Positions 1 through 8,017 are shown, numbered from the stretch's first letter. The stretch is DNA of 32,570 nt from Myxococcales bacterium (GCA_016794545.1 JAEUJX010000053.1:1-32570), one strand, 5' to 3'. A program made the numbers and translations. The notes: generated by a model from the letters alone, not told the origin.

Positions 1-79
1 CGATCGCGCCGAGCCCGTACAACACGAAGCCGCCGGCGAGAAACAGCGGTCGCCCGAGCCTGAGAAACGCGAGGAGCAA
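1..79 (-). CDS. Partial N-terminus, probable UbiA-family prenyltransferase
   Basis: Only the first ~26 codons lie in the window; the gene continues past the left edge. Read from a TTG at 79 (an in-frame TGA sits at 83-85, so no earlier start is possible), the peptide is hydrophobic and contains RLGRPLFLAGGFVLYGLGA. This resembles the first helix of UbiA/MenA-type membrane prenyltransferases, which often begin with a LSRPLFLLGG-like segment. The start lies 8 nt after the stop of the Cys-rich lipoprotein gene on the same strand, so co-transcription is plausible. No clear ribosome site is visible. The family call rests on this short match alone; any polytopic membrane protein is possible. Confidence 0.4.
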   Translation of the reverse strand, partial: MLLAFLRLGRPLFLAGGFVLYGLGAI

Positions 80-87
80 GGGTCAGC

Positions 88-543
88 TCAGCGGCAGCCG
101 CCGCCGTTGCACGAGCTCCTGCAGTCCGCACCTCCGGCGCACGCCAGGCTGCAACCCCCGCCGTTGCAGTCGGCCGAGCAGGTCGCGCCACCGGCGCAGG
201 CGGTCTGGCAGGCCCCGCCGTTGCAGTCGACGTTGCAGGTCGCGCCGCCGGCGCAGGTGAGCTTGCAGCCACCACCGTTGCACGCGGCATTGCAGGTCGA
301 GCCGCCTTCGCACGCGACGCTGCAGCCGCCGCCGTCGCAGCCGAAGTTGCAGGTCTCTCCGCCGCGGCACACGAGCTCGCAGCCGCCCTGCGGGCAGCCT
401 TGCTCCGCGCCGGGCGCGATCACCGCGAGTGGTGCGCCTTCGCCGGGCGGCGGCGGCGGCGGGCCCTGCGGGCCGGGGCCCGTCGACGACGTCGTACACG
501 CGACCGACCACCCGACGAAGATCAGCGCCGTCAGCTTGCCCAT
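88..543 (-). CDS. Cys-rich tandem-repeat lipoprotein
   Basis: A 151-residue protein. The start is ATG at 543, because the peptide from there is a lipoprotein signal (MGKLTALIFVGWSVAC, lipobox SVAC); the frame is open to 615 but the extra residues look non-native. After a Gly/Pro linker (about 24-37), the rest is a Cys-rich array with a 19-residue period, of the form CNGGGC-xxx-CxGGxTC-xxx, running to the C-terminus. Cys spacing is almost invariant, suggesting a disulfide-stapled or metal-binding rod on the cell surface. Similar Gly/Cys repeats occur in secreted proteins of myxobacteria; I recognise no named family. The protein ends with a repeat Cys, so the array may be expanding or contracting by whole units. 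Function unknown. Confidence 0.75.
   Translation of the reverse strand: MGKLTALIFVGWSVACTTSSTGPGPQGPPPPPPGEGAPLAVIAPGAEQGCPQGGCELVCRGGETCNFGCDGGGCSVACEGGSTCNAACNGGGCKLTCAGGATCNVDCNGGACQTACAGGATCSADCNGGGCSLACAGGADCRSSCNGGGCR
101..385 (-). repeat. 57-bp tandem coding repeat
   Basis: About five units at exact 57-bp spacing lie inside the Cys-rich lipoprotein gene. The marker ccgccgttgca, or a close variant, starts at 101, 158, 215, 272 and 329. Each unit encodes 19 residues with four cysteines. Units have diverged mainly at the variable positions between cysteines, so the cysteine spacing looks selected. Confidence 0.8.
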
Positions 544-616
544 CCCGCGAGCGTACACCGCGGCTCCGTGATCGCGCTGCTTCGCCCCGACCCCGTCGTC
601 CCATTCCGGCGACATC

Positions 617-2869
617 TCAGGGCGCGGGCTTTTCGCCCATCACGAAGCGGAGCGTCGAGCCGTTAGCGAGCTGCGCGTGCGTGAGCTCCGGCCCGGTGAT
701 CGCGGCGCCGTCGAGCTCGACCGACTGCACGTAGATCGCCTTCTCGGACAGGCCCTCCGCGGTGATCACGAGCTCCTTGCCGCCAATGCGCACGCGCGCC
801 TGCGGGAAGCGCGGCGCGGTGAGGATCCAGCGATCGCTGCCGGCGATCGGATAGACGCCGAGCGCGTTCAGCACGTACCACGAGCCGAGCGTGCCGCCGT
901 CGTCGTTGCCGGCGACGCCCTCGGGCTGGTCGCTGTACATCACGTCGGCGACCCAGTCGGCCCACAGGTTCGTGAGGTCGCGGCGGCCGAGCTGCGCGAA
1001 GATGAACGGCGCGTTGATGTCGGGCTCGTTGCCGTGCCAGTAGTACGGGCGCGGGAAGTTCGCCGCCGACTCGTCGGCGTGGTCCCAGTCGTCCTTCGCC
1101 TTGGTGAAGAACTCCTCGAGCTTGGCGACCGCGGCGTCGGTGCCGCCGAGGATCTCGGCGAGGCCGGCGGTGTCGTGGATCGCGGCCATCCACAGCGAGT
1201 GCCACGCGTTGGCCTCGGCGTACTCGTCGGTCATGTCGAGCGGATCGAAGTCCGCGGCGGGCGGGAACGAGCCATCAGCGTGCCGGCCGCGGATGAACCC
1301 GACGGCCGGATCGTAGAGCTTGCGCCAGCCGCGGCTGCGCACGAGCAGCGCGTCGCGGTCGCCGGTGTGGCCGAGCGCGCCTGCGAGCTGCGCGAGCGCG
1401 AAGTCGTCGTTCGCGTACTCGGTGGTGGTGGACGCGCTGCGCCCACCGGTCAGCGGCACGTAGCCATACTGGATGTACGAGACGATATCGCCGCGGCCGC
1501 CCCGGACGCTCGGCGGCGCTGCCGGATCCATCGCGGCCTGCCGCAGGCGCGGCCACGCGAGGTCCGCGCCCGCGTCGGCGATCGAGATGCCGCGCGCGAC
1601 CGCATCCGCGATCACGATCTCGGCGGAGGCGCCGAGCATCGAGCCGCTCTCGCCGTTGGCGATCGGCCACTTCGGATACGCGCCGAGCCCCTCGCCGAAC
1701 CCGACGAGCGAGCGCGCCTGGTGCTTCGCGCTCTCGGGCGCTAGCCACGCGTAGAGCGACACTGCCGTGCGGTAGGTGTCCCACAGCGAGAGATCCGACA
1801 TCTGATCCCAGCCTGCCGCCTTCACGACCGGCTGGCCGGCGAGCTGGTAGTTGCCGTCGACGTCGCCGATCACGCTCGGCATCAGGAACGCGTGATAGAG
1901 CGACGTGTAGAACACGCGCCGCTCCTCCTCGGTGCCGCCGGTGAGCAGCACGCGATCGAGGAGCTTCGCCCACGCCGCCCGCGCCTGGGCCGCGACGGTG
2001 TCCACCGAGATCGCCGGCACCTCGGCGGCGAGGTTCGCGCGCGCGCCTGCGATCGACACGAGCGAGATGCCGACCGCGAGCTCGAAGCTCGCCGGCACCG
2101 TCAGCACCGCACCGACGGCCGTGCCCGACGCGGTCATCGCACCCGACGGCTCGTTCCCCATCGACCACACCTGGTGCGCGGTCCACGGCGTGGACGCGGC
2201 GGGCTTCGCGACGAAGTACAGGGTGTAGCCGCCGAACCCGCGCGACATGCCGCCCGTGGTGTGGAGCTGGCCGGTGATCTCGCGCGCGGCGTCGTCGACC
2301 GTGATCTCGGCGGCGTCGATCGTGCCGCTCTCGAGCGTCTTGCCGAGATCGATCAGCACCGCGCCCGCGTTCGTGTAGCGGTGAACACCCACGCGCTGCG
2401 TCGCCGTCAGCGCGACGTCGATCCCGCTCGCGAGCGAGACCTCGTAGAGCCCCGCGGCCGCGGTCTCGCCGTCCTTGGTGAACCGCGACTCGTAGTCGGT
2501 GACCTTCCGCTTCGCCGGGTCGAACGCCTTGATCGGCATCAGGCTCAGCACGCCGTAGTCGGTCGCGCCCGCGCCGTGGAGGTGCACGTGGGAGAAGCCG
2601 CGGATCTTGTCGTCTCCGGCCCAGTAGCCCGAGTAGTGGAGGAAGTTGACCGTGCCGAACGGTCCGCTCGTGTCGGGCCCGAGCTTGACGAGCCCGTGCG
2701 GGACCGCCGCCCCGACGAAGCAGCTGCCGTGGGCGAAGCCGAGGCCCCCCGTCCCGATCGTGGGATCCACGTAGGCGACGGTGTCCGTCACCTCCGGCAG
2801 CTCCGCGGGTGGCCCGTCATCTCCGCTACATGCGGCGGTGATCAGCAGCACGGCGACGGCGGCCCTCAT
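617..2869 (-). CDS. GH92 family alpha-mannosidase, lipoprotein
   Basis: A 750-residue exo-alpha-mannosidase-type enzyme, expected to trim mannose from glycans outside the cytoplasm. The start is ATG at 2869 because it gives a lipoprotein signal (MRAAVAVLLITAACSG, lipobox TAAC); the frame is open to 3520 but that part is low-complexity and crosses a repeat. Family motifs: YVDPTIGTGG then HGSCFVGAAVPHGLV at the N-domain; SLWDTYRTA, YPKWPIANGESGSMLGA and EYAEANAWHSLW in the barrel; GNEPDINAPFIF; and GNDDGGTLGSWY at about residue 654, the acidic pair matching the calcium-dependent GH92 active site. Length matches the family. It is divergent from the membrane protein at 2924 with only 54 nt between. 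It probably contributes to degrading mannosylated prey or environmental polymers; exact linkage specificity cannot be read from sequence. Confidence 0.95.
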   Translation of the reverse strand: MRAAVAVLLITAACSGDDGPPAELPEVTDTVAYVDPTIGTGGLGFAHGSCFVGAAVPHGLVKLGPDTSGPFGTVNFLHYSGYWAGDDKIRGFSHVHLHGAGATDYGVLSLMPIKAFDPAKRKVTDYESRFTKDGETAAAGLYEVSLASGIDVALTATQRVGVHRYTNAGAVLIDLGKTLESGTIDAAEITVDDAAREITGQLHTTGGMSRGFGGYTLYFVAKPAASTPWTAHQVWSMGNEPSGAMTASGTAVGAVLTVPASFELAVGISLVSIAGARANLAAEVPAISVDTVAAQARAAWAKLLDRVLLTGGTEEERRVFYTSLYHAFLMPSVIGDVDGNYQLAGQPVVKAAGWDQMSDLSLWDTYRTAVSLYAWLAPESAKHQARSLVGFGEGLGAYPKWPIANGESGSMLGASAEIVIADAVARGISIADAGADLAWPRLRQAAMDPAAPPSVRGGRGDIVSYIQYGYVPLTGGRSASTTTEYANDDFALAQLAGALGHTGDRDALLVRSRGWRKLYDPAVGFIRGRHADGSFPPAADFDPLDMTDEYAEANAWHSLWMAAIHDTAGLAEILGGTDAAVAKLEEFFTKAKDDWDHADESAANFPRPYYWHGNEPDINAPFIFAQLGRRDLTNLWADWVADVMYSDQPEGVAGNDDGGTLGSWYVLNALGVYPIAGSDRWILTAPRFPQARVRIGGKELVITAEGLSEKAIYVQSVELDGAAITGPELTHAQLANGSTLRFVMGEKPAP

Positions 2870-2923
2870 CGGCCGCGAATCTATCCGAACAGCCCGGGCG
2901 ATGTCCTTTGCTATCTTGGAGGG

Positions 2924-3412
2924 GTGCGGCGAAGGCTCGGTGACATCACCCTGACCGACGGGCGGAGAACCGTGCGCCGCGCGGTGTTCACCGGTCAGGT
3001 CGTGCTCGCCGCCCTCGCGCTCCTCGCGGTGATGGTCGAGGAGCACCACCTGCCCGGGCGGCCGTGGCACTCGACGTGGGGCGAGATGGCCGGCGCGCCG
3101 CTGCTCATCATGGTCGCCGTCGTGATCGCGTGCGCCGCCGCGCTGCGCTGGCCGCGGCTCGACACCGGCATCCTCGCGGGCGCCGTCACCGTCGTCGGCT
3201 CGATGCTCTCGCTCGGGTTCCTCGTCGGCGTGCACATCCTCGAGCAGCCCGATCACAACATCGGCTACGGCGCCGCGGTCCTCACCCTGACGTCGCTCGC
3301 GCCGCTCGCGGTTGTCGCGCAGATCGCCGAGATCGCGACGCGCGTGCGCGAGCGTCGCCACCTCGAGGACAGCGAGCCCGCGTTTCCGATGGCGATCGTC
3401 GTCCGGAGATAG
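2924..3412 (+). CDS. Four-helix membrane protein of unknown function
   Basis: A 162-residue protein if it starts at the GTG at 2924. Its only SD-like tract (ggagg, about 2918-2922) is very close to that codon, so an internal GTG such as 2972 is possible. Hydrophobic segments: AVFTGQVVLAALALLAV, GAPLLIMVAVVIACAAA, GAVTVVGSMLSLGFLVGV and AVLTLTSLAPLAVVAQIA, so four helices are likely. A conserved-looking EEHHLPG follows helix 1. The charged tail RVRERRHLEDSEPAF is probably cytoplasmic. The last codons (IVVRR-stop) lie in the first copy of a 20-bp tandem duplication. I do not recognise the family. The gene is divergent from the GH92 gene. Confidence 0.6.
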   Translation: MRRRLGDITLTDGRRTVRRAVFTGQVVLAALALLAVMVEEHHLPGRPWHSTWGEMAGAPLLIMVAVVIACAAALRWPRLDTGILAGAVTVVGSMLSLGFLVGVHILEQPDHNIGYGAAVLTLTSLAPLAVVAQIAEIATRVRERRHLEDSEPAFPMAIVVRR

Positions 3413-3431
3413 CGATCGTCGTCCGGAGATA
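3392..3431 (+). repeat. 20-bp perfect tandem duplication spanning a stop codon
   Basis: The unit gcgatcgtcgtccggagata occurs at 3392-3411 and again at 3412-3431 with no mismatch. The first copy holds the last codons of the upstream membrane-protein gene and most of its TAG stop. The second copy is downstream and non-coding. Confidence 0.9.
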
Positions 3432-3661
3432 GGGACGGTCTCAACTTGCTCAACTTCGCGCGTGCAAGCGCTTGAGATCACGAGGCAGCAAGGGACGGTC
3501 TCAACTACGCACGCGGCCAACGCCGCACGTGTTTACGGACTCGTCTCCACGATGCCGCTCCTGCTCAGGTGCGCCGGGCGTAGCAACTTGAGACCGTCCC
3601 GCGTGGGTGAACAACTACGCGAGCTTGCGCATCGCAAGTTGAGCAAGTTGAGACCGTCCCT
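3431..3661. repeat. REP-like inverted pair built on GGGACGGTCTCAA
   Basis: This 231-bp stretch has no gene. The motif gggacggtctcaa occurs four times: plus strand at 3432 and 3492, minus strand starting at 3600 and 3660. Both pairs are spaced exactly 60 nt. The outer arms extend to a perfect 26-nt inverted repeat (3431-3456 against 3636-3661). Between the motifs each half holds its own small palindrome (caagcgcttg at 3474-3483; cttgcg/cgcaag around 3622-3638). The whole thus reads as two ~75-nt homologous elements facing each other, like a BIME made of REP units. GGGACGG-headed repeats of this type are, from general knowledge, linked with IS200-like REP-associated transposases; no such gene is in the window. 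Confidence 0.7.
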
Positions 3662-3666
3662 GCTTC

Positions 3667-5709
3667 TCAGTTGATCGTGAACGGATACGCGATCGACGCG
3701 TGGTCGCCGTCGGCGCGCGGCGGAAAGCGCCACGTGTTCGCCGCCTTGATCACGCACGCGCTGACCAGCGGGTTGCCGAGCGTCGACTGGATCTGCGCGC
3801 GCACGCGGCCCTCGGAGTCGACCTGCAGCTGCAGCGTCATCGTTCCCTTCAGGTCCGGAGACTTCTTCTTGCCGTCGGCGATGCACTTCAGCACCTCGGG
3901 GCGGTGCTGGGCGATCACCGAGGCAATCATCGCGCGATCGATCGCGGGCTTCGCGACCGTGACCTCCGCCTTCGGCGCTTCGATTGCCTTCGGCGCCTCG
4001 ACAACCTTCGGCGCCTCGGCCGCGGGCGCCTCGACCGCCTTCGGCACCTCGGCCGCGGGCGCCTCGACAACCTTCGGCGTCTCGGCCACGGGCGTCTCGG
4101 CGGTGGGCGACTCCCACGCCGGCTCGGCGAGCGCGCGCCCGATCTTGCGCGGCTCGACCGCCGGCGCGGGGGCCCGGCGCTCGACGGTCTTCGACGCCGG
4201 CGCGACGGTCACGACCGCGGACGACGGCGCCGGCGCCGCGACCGCCGTGGCCGGCGGGGCCACCGCCGGCGCGATCGGCGCCACCGCGGCCGCAGGCACA
4301 GCCACCTCGGCGGGCGGTGCCACCTCGCCGAGCGCGATCAACGTCGCCTCCTCGGAGGCCTCCTCGAGCCCCGTCCCCTTCGCGAGCCTCGCGGTGAGGT
4401 GCGTCGGACGATCGAACGTCAGCCAGTAGCGCGTCGTCTTGTAGCCGGGCGCCGAGACCTCGACGAGCTCGACGATGTCGCTCGAGCCGATCTGCATCGT
4501 CGCGGGCGCGGCCGAGACGCGGCGGCGGAACGTGACGCGTGCGTTGGGGACGTTGGCCTCGAACCGCACGTCGATCTTCTTCTGCGCGACCTCGCGCGCG
4601 GTCGGGGCCTGCGTCGCGACGGCGGGCAACGACGGCGGAGCAGCCGGCGCGGGCGCCGCTTGCGTGCTCTGGCTCGAGCGCATCGCCATCGCGAAGCCGG
4701 CGCCACCGACGAGCAGGCCGGCGGCCGCGATGCCGTACATCATCCACAGCCGCTTCGGCGCCATGACCGGCGAGCCCACCGGCAGCTGGGCGAGCGAGAC
4801 GGCGGTGTCGACGAGCGTCGCCGGGCGCGGGATCAGATCCGAGCGGCGCGCGATGTCATCGGTGGTCCTCGCGCGCGGCGTCGCGATCGCCAGTACGGCG
4901 AGCGCGGACTCGACCTCCTCGGCACTCGGGCGCGCCGCGGGATCCTTCGAGAGCAGCTTCCCGACCAGCTCCTCGAGCGCCTTCGGCACGTCGGGGCGCT
5001 GCATCGGCGGCGGCGCCGCGGTGACGATGCGGTGCATGAGCGCGCGCTCGTCGTCGTCGTTCGAGAACGGACGGCGCGCCGTGAGCATCTCGTACATCAT
5101 CACGCCGAGCGCGTAGACGTCGGCCCGCTTGTCGGCGAAGCCGCGCGTCGTGATGCGCTCGGGGGCGAGGAACTCGGGCGTGCCGACGCGCGCCGCGAGC
5201 CGCGCGACGCCGAAATCGATCACCTTTACGTGGTCGATCACGTCGTCCTTGTCGACGAGGAACACCGTGTCGCTCTCGAGCGCACCGTGGACGATGCCGG
5301 CGGCGTGCGCGGCGGCGAGCGCCGACGCGATCTGCTGCGCGATGCGCACCGTGCGCCGCACCGGCAGGCCACCGACGCGGTAGATCTCGTCGGTGAGGAG
5401 CGCGCCCTCGAGGTACTCGAAGACGACGTACGGCAGGAGCCCGCTCGTCAGGCCGATGTCGAGTGACTCGACGATGTTCGCGTTGCCGAGCGTGCCCGCC
5501 TTGCGGGTCTCGGTCATGAAGCGCTCGATCACCGACGCGTCGTTCGCGAGCTCGCCGCGCAGCACCTTCAGGGCGACGCGACGCCCGAGCGTCATGTGCT
5601 CCGCCAGGTACACCGCCCCGAGCTGCCCCTCTCCCAGGGTTTGCACCACGCGGTAGCGCCCTTCCACCACGTCCCCCGTCTTCACCACGCAATCCCTCGT
5701 TGTCCCCAT
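3667..5709 (-). CDS. Ser/Thr kinase-like protein with degenerate catalytic loop, PEGA-like and AgmX/PglI C-terminal domains
   Basis: A 680-residue protein from the ATG at 5709 (5724 is also possible; neither has a good SD). Residues ~17-270 are a Hanks-type kinase fold: GEGQLGAVYLAE, the ATP-binding Lys48 in VALK, DFG at 165-167, and TPEFLAPERI. The catalytic loop reads HGALESDT at 141-148 instead of HRDLKxxN, so the catalytic Asp, Lys and Asn are all replaced; phosphotransfer is unlikely. One transmembrane helix follows (~321-342), then a PEGA-like beta domain (~375-443), an Ala/Pro/Val/Glu-rich segment with imperfect VVEAPAAE repeats, and an AgmX/PglI (TonB-like) C-terminal domain (~590-680) ending in FPP...YPF. 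Topology suggests a cytoplasmic pseudokinase linked through the inner membrane to a periplasmic partner-binding domain. Confidence 0.9.
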   Translation of the reverse strand: MGTTRDCVVKTGDVVEGRYRVVQTLGEGQLGAVYLAEHMTLGRRVALKVLRGELANDASVIERFMTETRKAGTLGNANIVESLDIGLTSGLLPYVVFEYLEGALLTDEIYRVGGLPVRRTVRIAQQIASALAAAHAAGIVHGALESDTVFLVDKDDVIDHVKVIDFGVARLAARVGTPEFLAPERITTRGFADKRADVYALGVMMYEMLTARRPFSNDDDERALMHRIVTAAPPPMQRPDVPKALEELVGKLLSKDPAARPSAEEVESALAVLAIATPRARTTDDIARRSDLIPRPATLVDTAVSLAQLPVGSPVMAPKRLWMMYGIAAAGLLVGGAGFAMAMRSSQSTQAAPAPAAPPSLPAVATQAPTAREVAQKKIDVRFEANVPNARVTFRRRVSAAPATMQIGSSDIVELVEVSAPGYKTTRYWLTFDRPTHLTARLAKGTGLEEASEEATLIALGEVAPPAEVAVPAAAVAPIAPAVAPPATAVAAPAPSSAVVTVAPASKTVERRAPAPAVEPRKIGRALAEPAWESPTAETPVAETPKVVEAPAAEVPKAVEAPAAEAPKVVEAPKAIEAPKAEVTVAKPAIDRAMIASVIAQHRPEVLKCIADGKKKSPDLKGTMTLQLQVDSEGRVRAQIQSTLGNPLVSACVIKAANTWRFPPRADGDHASIAYPFTIN

Positions 5710-5792
5710 CAGAGAGAGCAACATGAGTCGGCCATCGGCTCGATCAAGGGATTTCTGACTGTCGTTCTGCGACGACGATGTAGGCTCGTGCG

Positions 5793-6143
5793 GTGACGAA
5801 ACCGAAGTCCGACTCTCCGTTCGCGGCTTTTGAGAAGTTACGCGCGGAGCTACCTGTAGGTGCGGCGCCGCCGACCGCGCCACCGGCGAAGCCCGAGAAG
5901 AAGGGACCCGCGCGCGCGGTCGTTCGGATGGAGCGGAAGGGCCGCGGCGGGAAGGAAGCGACGGTGATCGAGAAGCTCGATCTGCCCGCCACGCACCTCG
6001 AGCGGTGGTGCAAGGAGCTCAAGCAGGCGCTCGGCTGCGGCGGCTCCGTCGACTATCCGAACATCGTCCTCCAGGGCGATCTTCGCCCGCGACTCCCGGC
6101 GGTGCTGACCTCCATGGGCGTCGGCAAGGTCACCGTCGGATAG
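5793..6143 (+). CDS. yciH: SUI1/YciH-family translation initiation factor
   Basis: A 116-residue protein with GTG start at 5793. The C-terminal ~80 residues match the eIF1/SUI1 fold: ARAVVRMERKGRGGKEATVI (basic strand-loop), then LPATHLERWCKELKQALGCG and a VLQGDLRPRLPAVL helix, ending GVGKVTVG. The N-terminal 40 residues are Pro/Ala/Lys-rich and probably disordered. Bacterial YciH proteins bind the small ribosomal subunit and are thought to affect initiation fidelity under stress; that role is taken from the family. Length is normal. The gene is divergent from the pseudokinase gene with 83 nt between, which must hold both promoters. A hairpin-forming region follows its stop. Confidence 0.92.
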   Translation: MTKPKSDSPFAAFEKLRAELPVGAAPPTAPPAKPEKKGPARAVVRMERKGRGGKEATVIEKLDLPATHLERWCKELKQALGCGGSVDYPNIVLQGDLRPRLPAVLTSMGVGKVTVG

Positions 6144-6162
6144 TTCGCCGAGCTTGCGAGGC

Positions 6163-6212
6163 GGCAGGGGTGGCGACTCGACCTGCCGATCGCGGCACGC
6201 GTGGTCGGTAGG
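6163..6212 (+). other. Competing hairpins downstream of yciH
   Basis: The 203-nt gap between the yciH stop and the next gene is non-coding as far as I can see. Here cctgccgatc (6182-6191) can pair over 10 positions (two G-U) with ggtcggtagg (6203-6212), or its first half with ggcagg (6163-6168). The two pairings exclude each other. It could be a terminator without a U-tract or an attenuator-like switch; chance is possible at this G+C. Confidence 0.3.
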
Positions 6213-6346
6213 CCCGGAAGATCGAGTTGCAGTCCGCCGGGTTAGACGCACCGCGTCAGAGGGTGTCACCAGTGGATAGGCCCGGTTAGGAAACGCACGA
6301 ACCCCGCTCGCGATGGCCCCGCCCTTGCTGAAGGGACCGGCCAGCC

Positions 6347-8002
6347 ATGCGCCGGAACATCTCGCCCCTCCTCCTCGCCTCCTCGCTGTTGGTAGCTGCC
6401 GCCTGCGATCAGGCTCCGGCCGAGATGAAGGACCCGCCGGTCCTCCGCATCACCTCGCCACAGCGCTCGCTGATCCAGAAGGGCACCACCACCACCATCA
6501 CGGTGAGCGGCACGGTGACCCCGAACGAGGTCTCGCAGGAGCCGGTCGAGAAGGTGCTCGTCAACGGCGTACAGGCGATCGTGCAGCCCGACGGCTCGTT
6601 CAACGCGACGATCCAGATCAAGCCGGGCGCCACGCTGATCAACACGACGGCGCGCGATCACGCGGGCCAGGTCGCCGAGGACACGCGCGCGGTGCTCGCG
6701 GGCGAGCTCCGGCCGGTCGGCTCGAACATCGAGAACGCGATCACCGCCGCGATGGCGCCGCCGGCGTTCGCGAAGCTGTCGGCCGCGGCGAGCACGATGA
6801 TCGAGGGCATGGACTTCATGCCGATCCTCGCCCCGATGCAGCCCATGGTGCACTCCGGCGACGAGAGCGGCCCCGACTGCCTCTACGCGCGCGGCTACGT
6901 CGACAACGTCGACCTCTCGAACGCCGACATCGCGATCGTCCCGACCCAGGCGGGCCTCTCGTTCCGCGCGCAGATCGACGGCCTCGACGTCCCGGGCCAC
7001 GCGAACTACGCGGTCGCCTGCGTCGACGGCAGCACGAGCTTCCGCGTCAAGGCGCAGCGGGTGGTCGTCACCGGCACGCTCGTCGTCACGCCGGCCGGCA
7101 ACCAGGGCTTCAAGACGTCGCTCGCCAACGAGTCCGTCACCGTCACCGGCCTGAACATCCAGGCGTCGGGCATCCCCGGCACGATCATCGACATGCTGTC
7201 GCTCGACAAGCTCCTCGGCTGGGTGATCTCGAAGGCCGCGCCGATGGCGATGGAGCCGATGGTGAACAAGGCGCTCGGCGGTCTCGCCGGTCCGAAGGAG
7301 GTCGACGTGATGGGCAAGACGCTCGTCATGGAGGTCGACCCCACCGCGATCGACATCGACCAGCACGGCGCCTGGATCACGATGGACACGAAGATGCTGA
7401 TCAAGGGCACCGAGGGCTCGCCCGGCTTCATCTTCACCGACAACGCGATGCCGAACATGGACCCGGGCAACGGCATGATCCTCGGCCTCGCGGATGACCT
7501 CGCGAACGAGATGCTCGCCGAGCTGCACGCGACGGGCCTCCTGAACCTCCACATGCCCGCCGAGGGCGGCACGTTCGACAACACCAACATCTCGATGAGC
7601 CTGCCGCCCGTCATCTCGGCCGACCCGGCCGACGGCAAGCTGAAGCTCGTCCTCGGCGACATGATCGCGACGTACACCAACGCCGGTCACCCGGTCGCGA
7701 AGGCCGCGATCAACGCGACCGTGGACCTCAAGATCGTCCCCGCGTCGAACGGCTACGGTGTCGCGCTCCAGCTCGGCAAGCCGACCGCGAAGGTCACCAT
7801 CCTCGACGACATCGCGAACGAGACCCGCCTGCTCGACAAGGACCTCTCGCTCGCGACCGAGGCCTGCCTGGCCGCGCAGATCGAGAGCATCTCGAAGCTC
7901 CTCGTGAACATCCCGCTCCCGGCCGTGGCCGGCCTCCAGATGCGCAACATGTCGCTCGGCTCCGACGACGGTTACGTCATGCTGAAGGGCGACATCGAGT
8001 AG
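6347..8002 (+). CDS. Lipoprotein with Ig-like domain and probable TULIP (BPI-like) lipid-binding domain
   Basis: A 551-residue protein. The ATG at 6347 has an SD-like aaggga at 6331-6336 and opens a lipoprotein signal (lipobox AAAC). Residues ~28-120 look like a bacterial Ig-like domain (VLVNGVQAIVQPDGSF, then alternating strands). The rest is a long beta-rich region with amphipathic helices and features I associate with bacterial BPI/TULIP-like lipoproteins: LGLADDLANEMLAELHATGLL in the middle and NIPLPAVAGLQMRNMSL with DDGYVMLKGDIE at the end. It is probably anchored in the outer membrane or its inner leaflet and may bind lipid. The TULIP assignment rests on pattern memory, not a search. 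Same strand and 15 nt before the next gene, so they may be co-transcribed. Confidence 0.85.
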   Translation: MRRNISPLLLASSLLVAAACDQAPAEMKDPPVLRITSPQRSLIQKGTTTTITVSGTVTPNEVSQEPVEKVLVNGVQAIVQPDGSFNATIQIKPGATLINTTARDHAGQVAEDTRAVLAGELRPVGSNIENAITAAMAPPAFAKLSAAASTMIEGMDFMPILAPMQPMVHSGDESGPDCLYARGYVDNVDLSNADIAIVPTQAGLSFRAQIDGLDVPGHANYAVACVDGSTSFRVKAQRVVVTGTLVVTPAGNQGFKTSLANESVTVTGLNIQASGIPGTIIDMLSLDKLLGWVISKAAPMAMEPMVNKALGGLAGPKEVDVMGKTLVMEVDPTAIDIDQHGAWITMDTKMLIKGTEGSPGFIFTDNAMPNMDPGNGMILGLADDLANEMLAELHATGLLNLHMPAEGGTFDNTNISMSLPPVISADPADGKLKLVLGDMIATYTNAGHPVAKAAINATVDLKIVPASNGYGVALQLGKPTAKVTILDDIANETRLLDKDLSLATEACLAAQIESISKLLVNIPLPAVAGLQMRNMSLGSDDGYVMLKGDIE

Positions 8003-8017
8003 GCGTATCATCGAGGC

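Noticed and set aside
2870-3520. Extension of the GH92 frame to a start at 3520
   Set aside because: The added residues run through the REP-like and tandem repeats and precede a perfect lipoprotein signal at 2869.
3431-3661. CRISPR-like array
   Set aside because: The four motif copies are on opposite strands with only two spacers of 60-nt period, and no cas gene is present.
3975-4110. Imperfect ~36-bp repeats in the kinase-like gene
   Set aside because: They are in frame and encode an ordinary Ala/Pro/Val/Glu linker; no separate element is implied.
3700-5466. A 588-codon open frame on the plus strand
   Set aside because: Antisense to the kinase-like gene, whose domains are clear; the product is Arg/Asp-rich with no fold.
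6144-6346. tRNA or other known structured RNA
   Set aside because: No cloverleaf, anticodon arm or T-loop could be built; nothing matches 6S, SRP or RNase P RNA.
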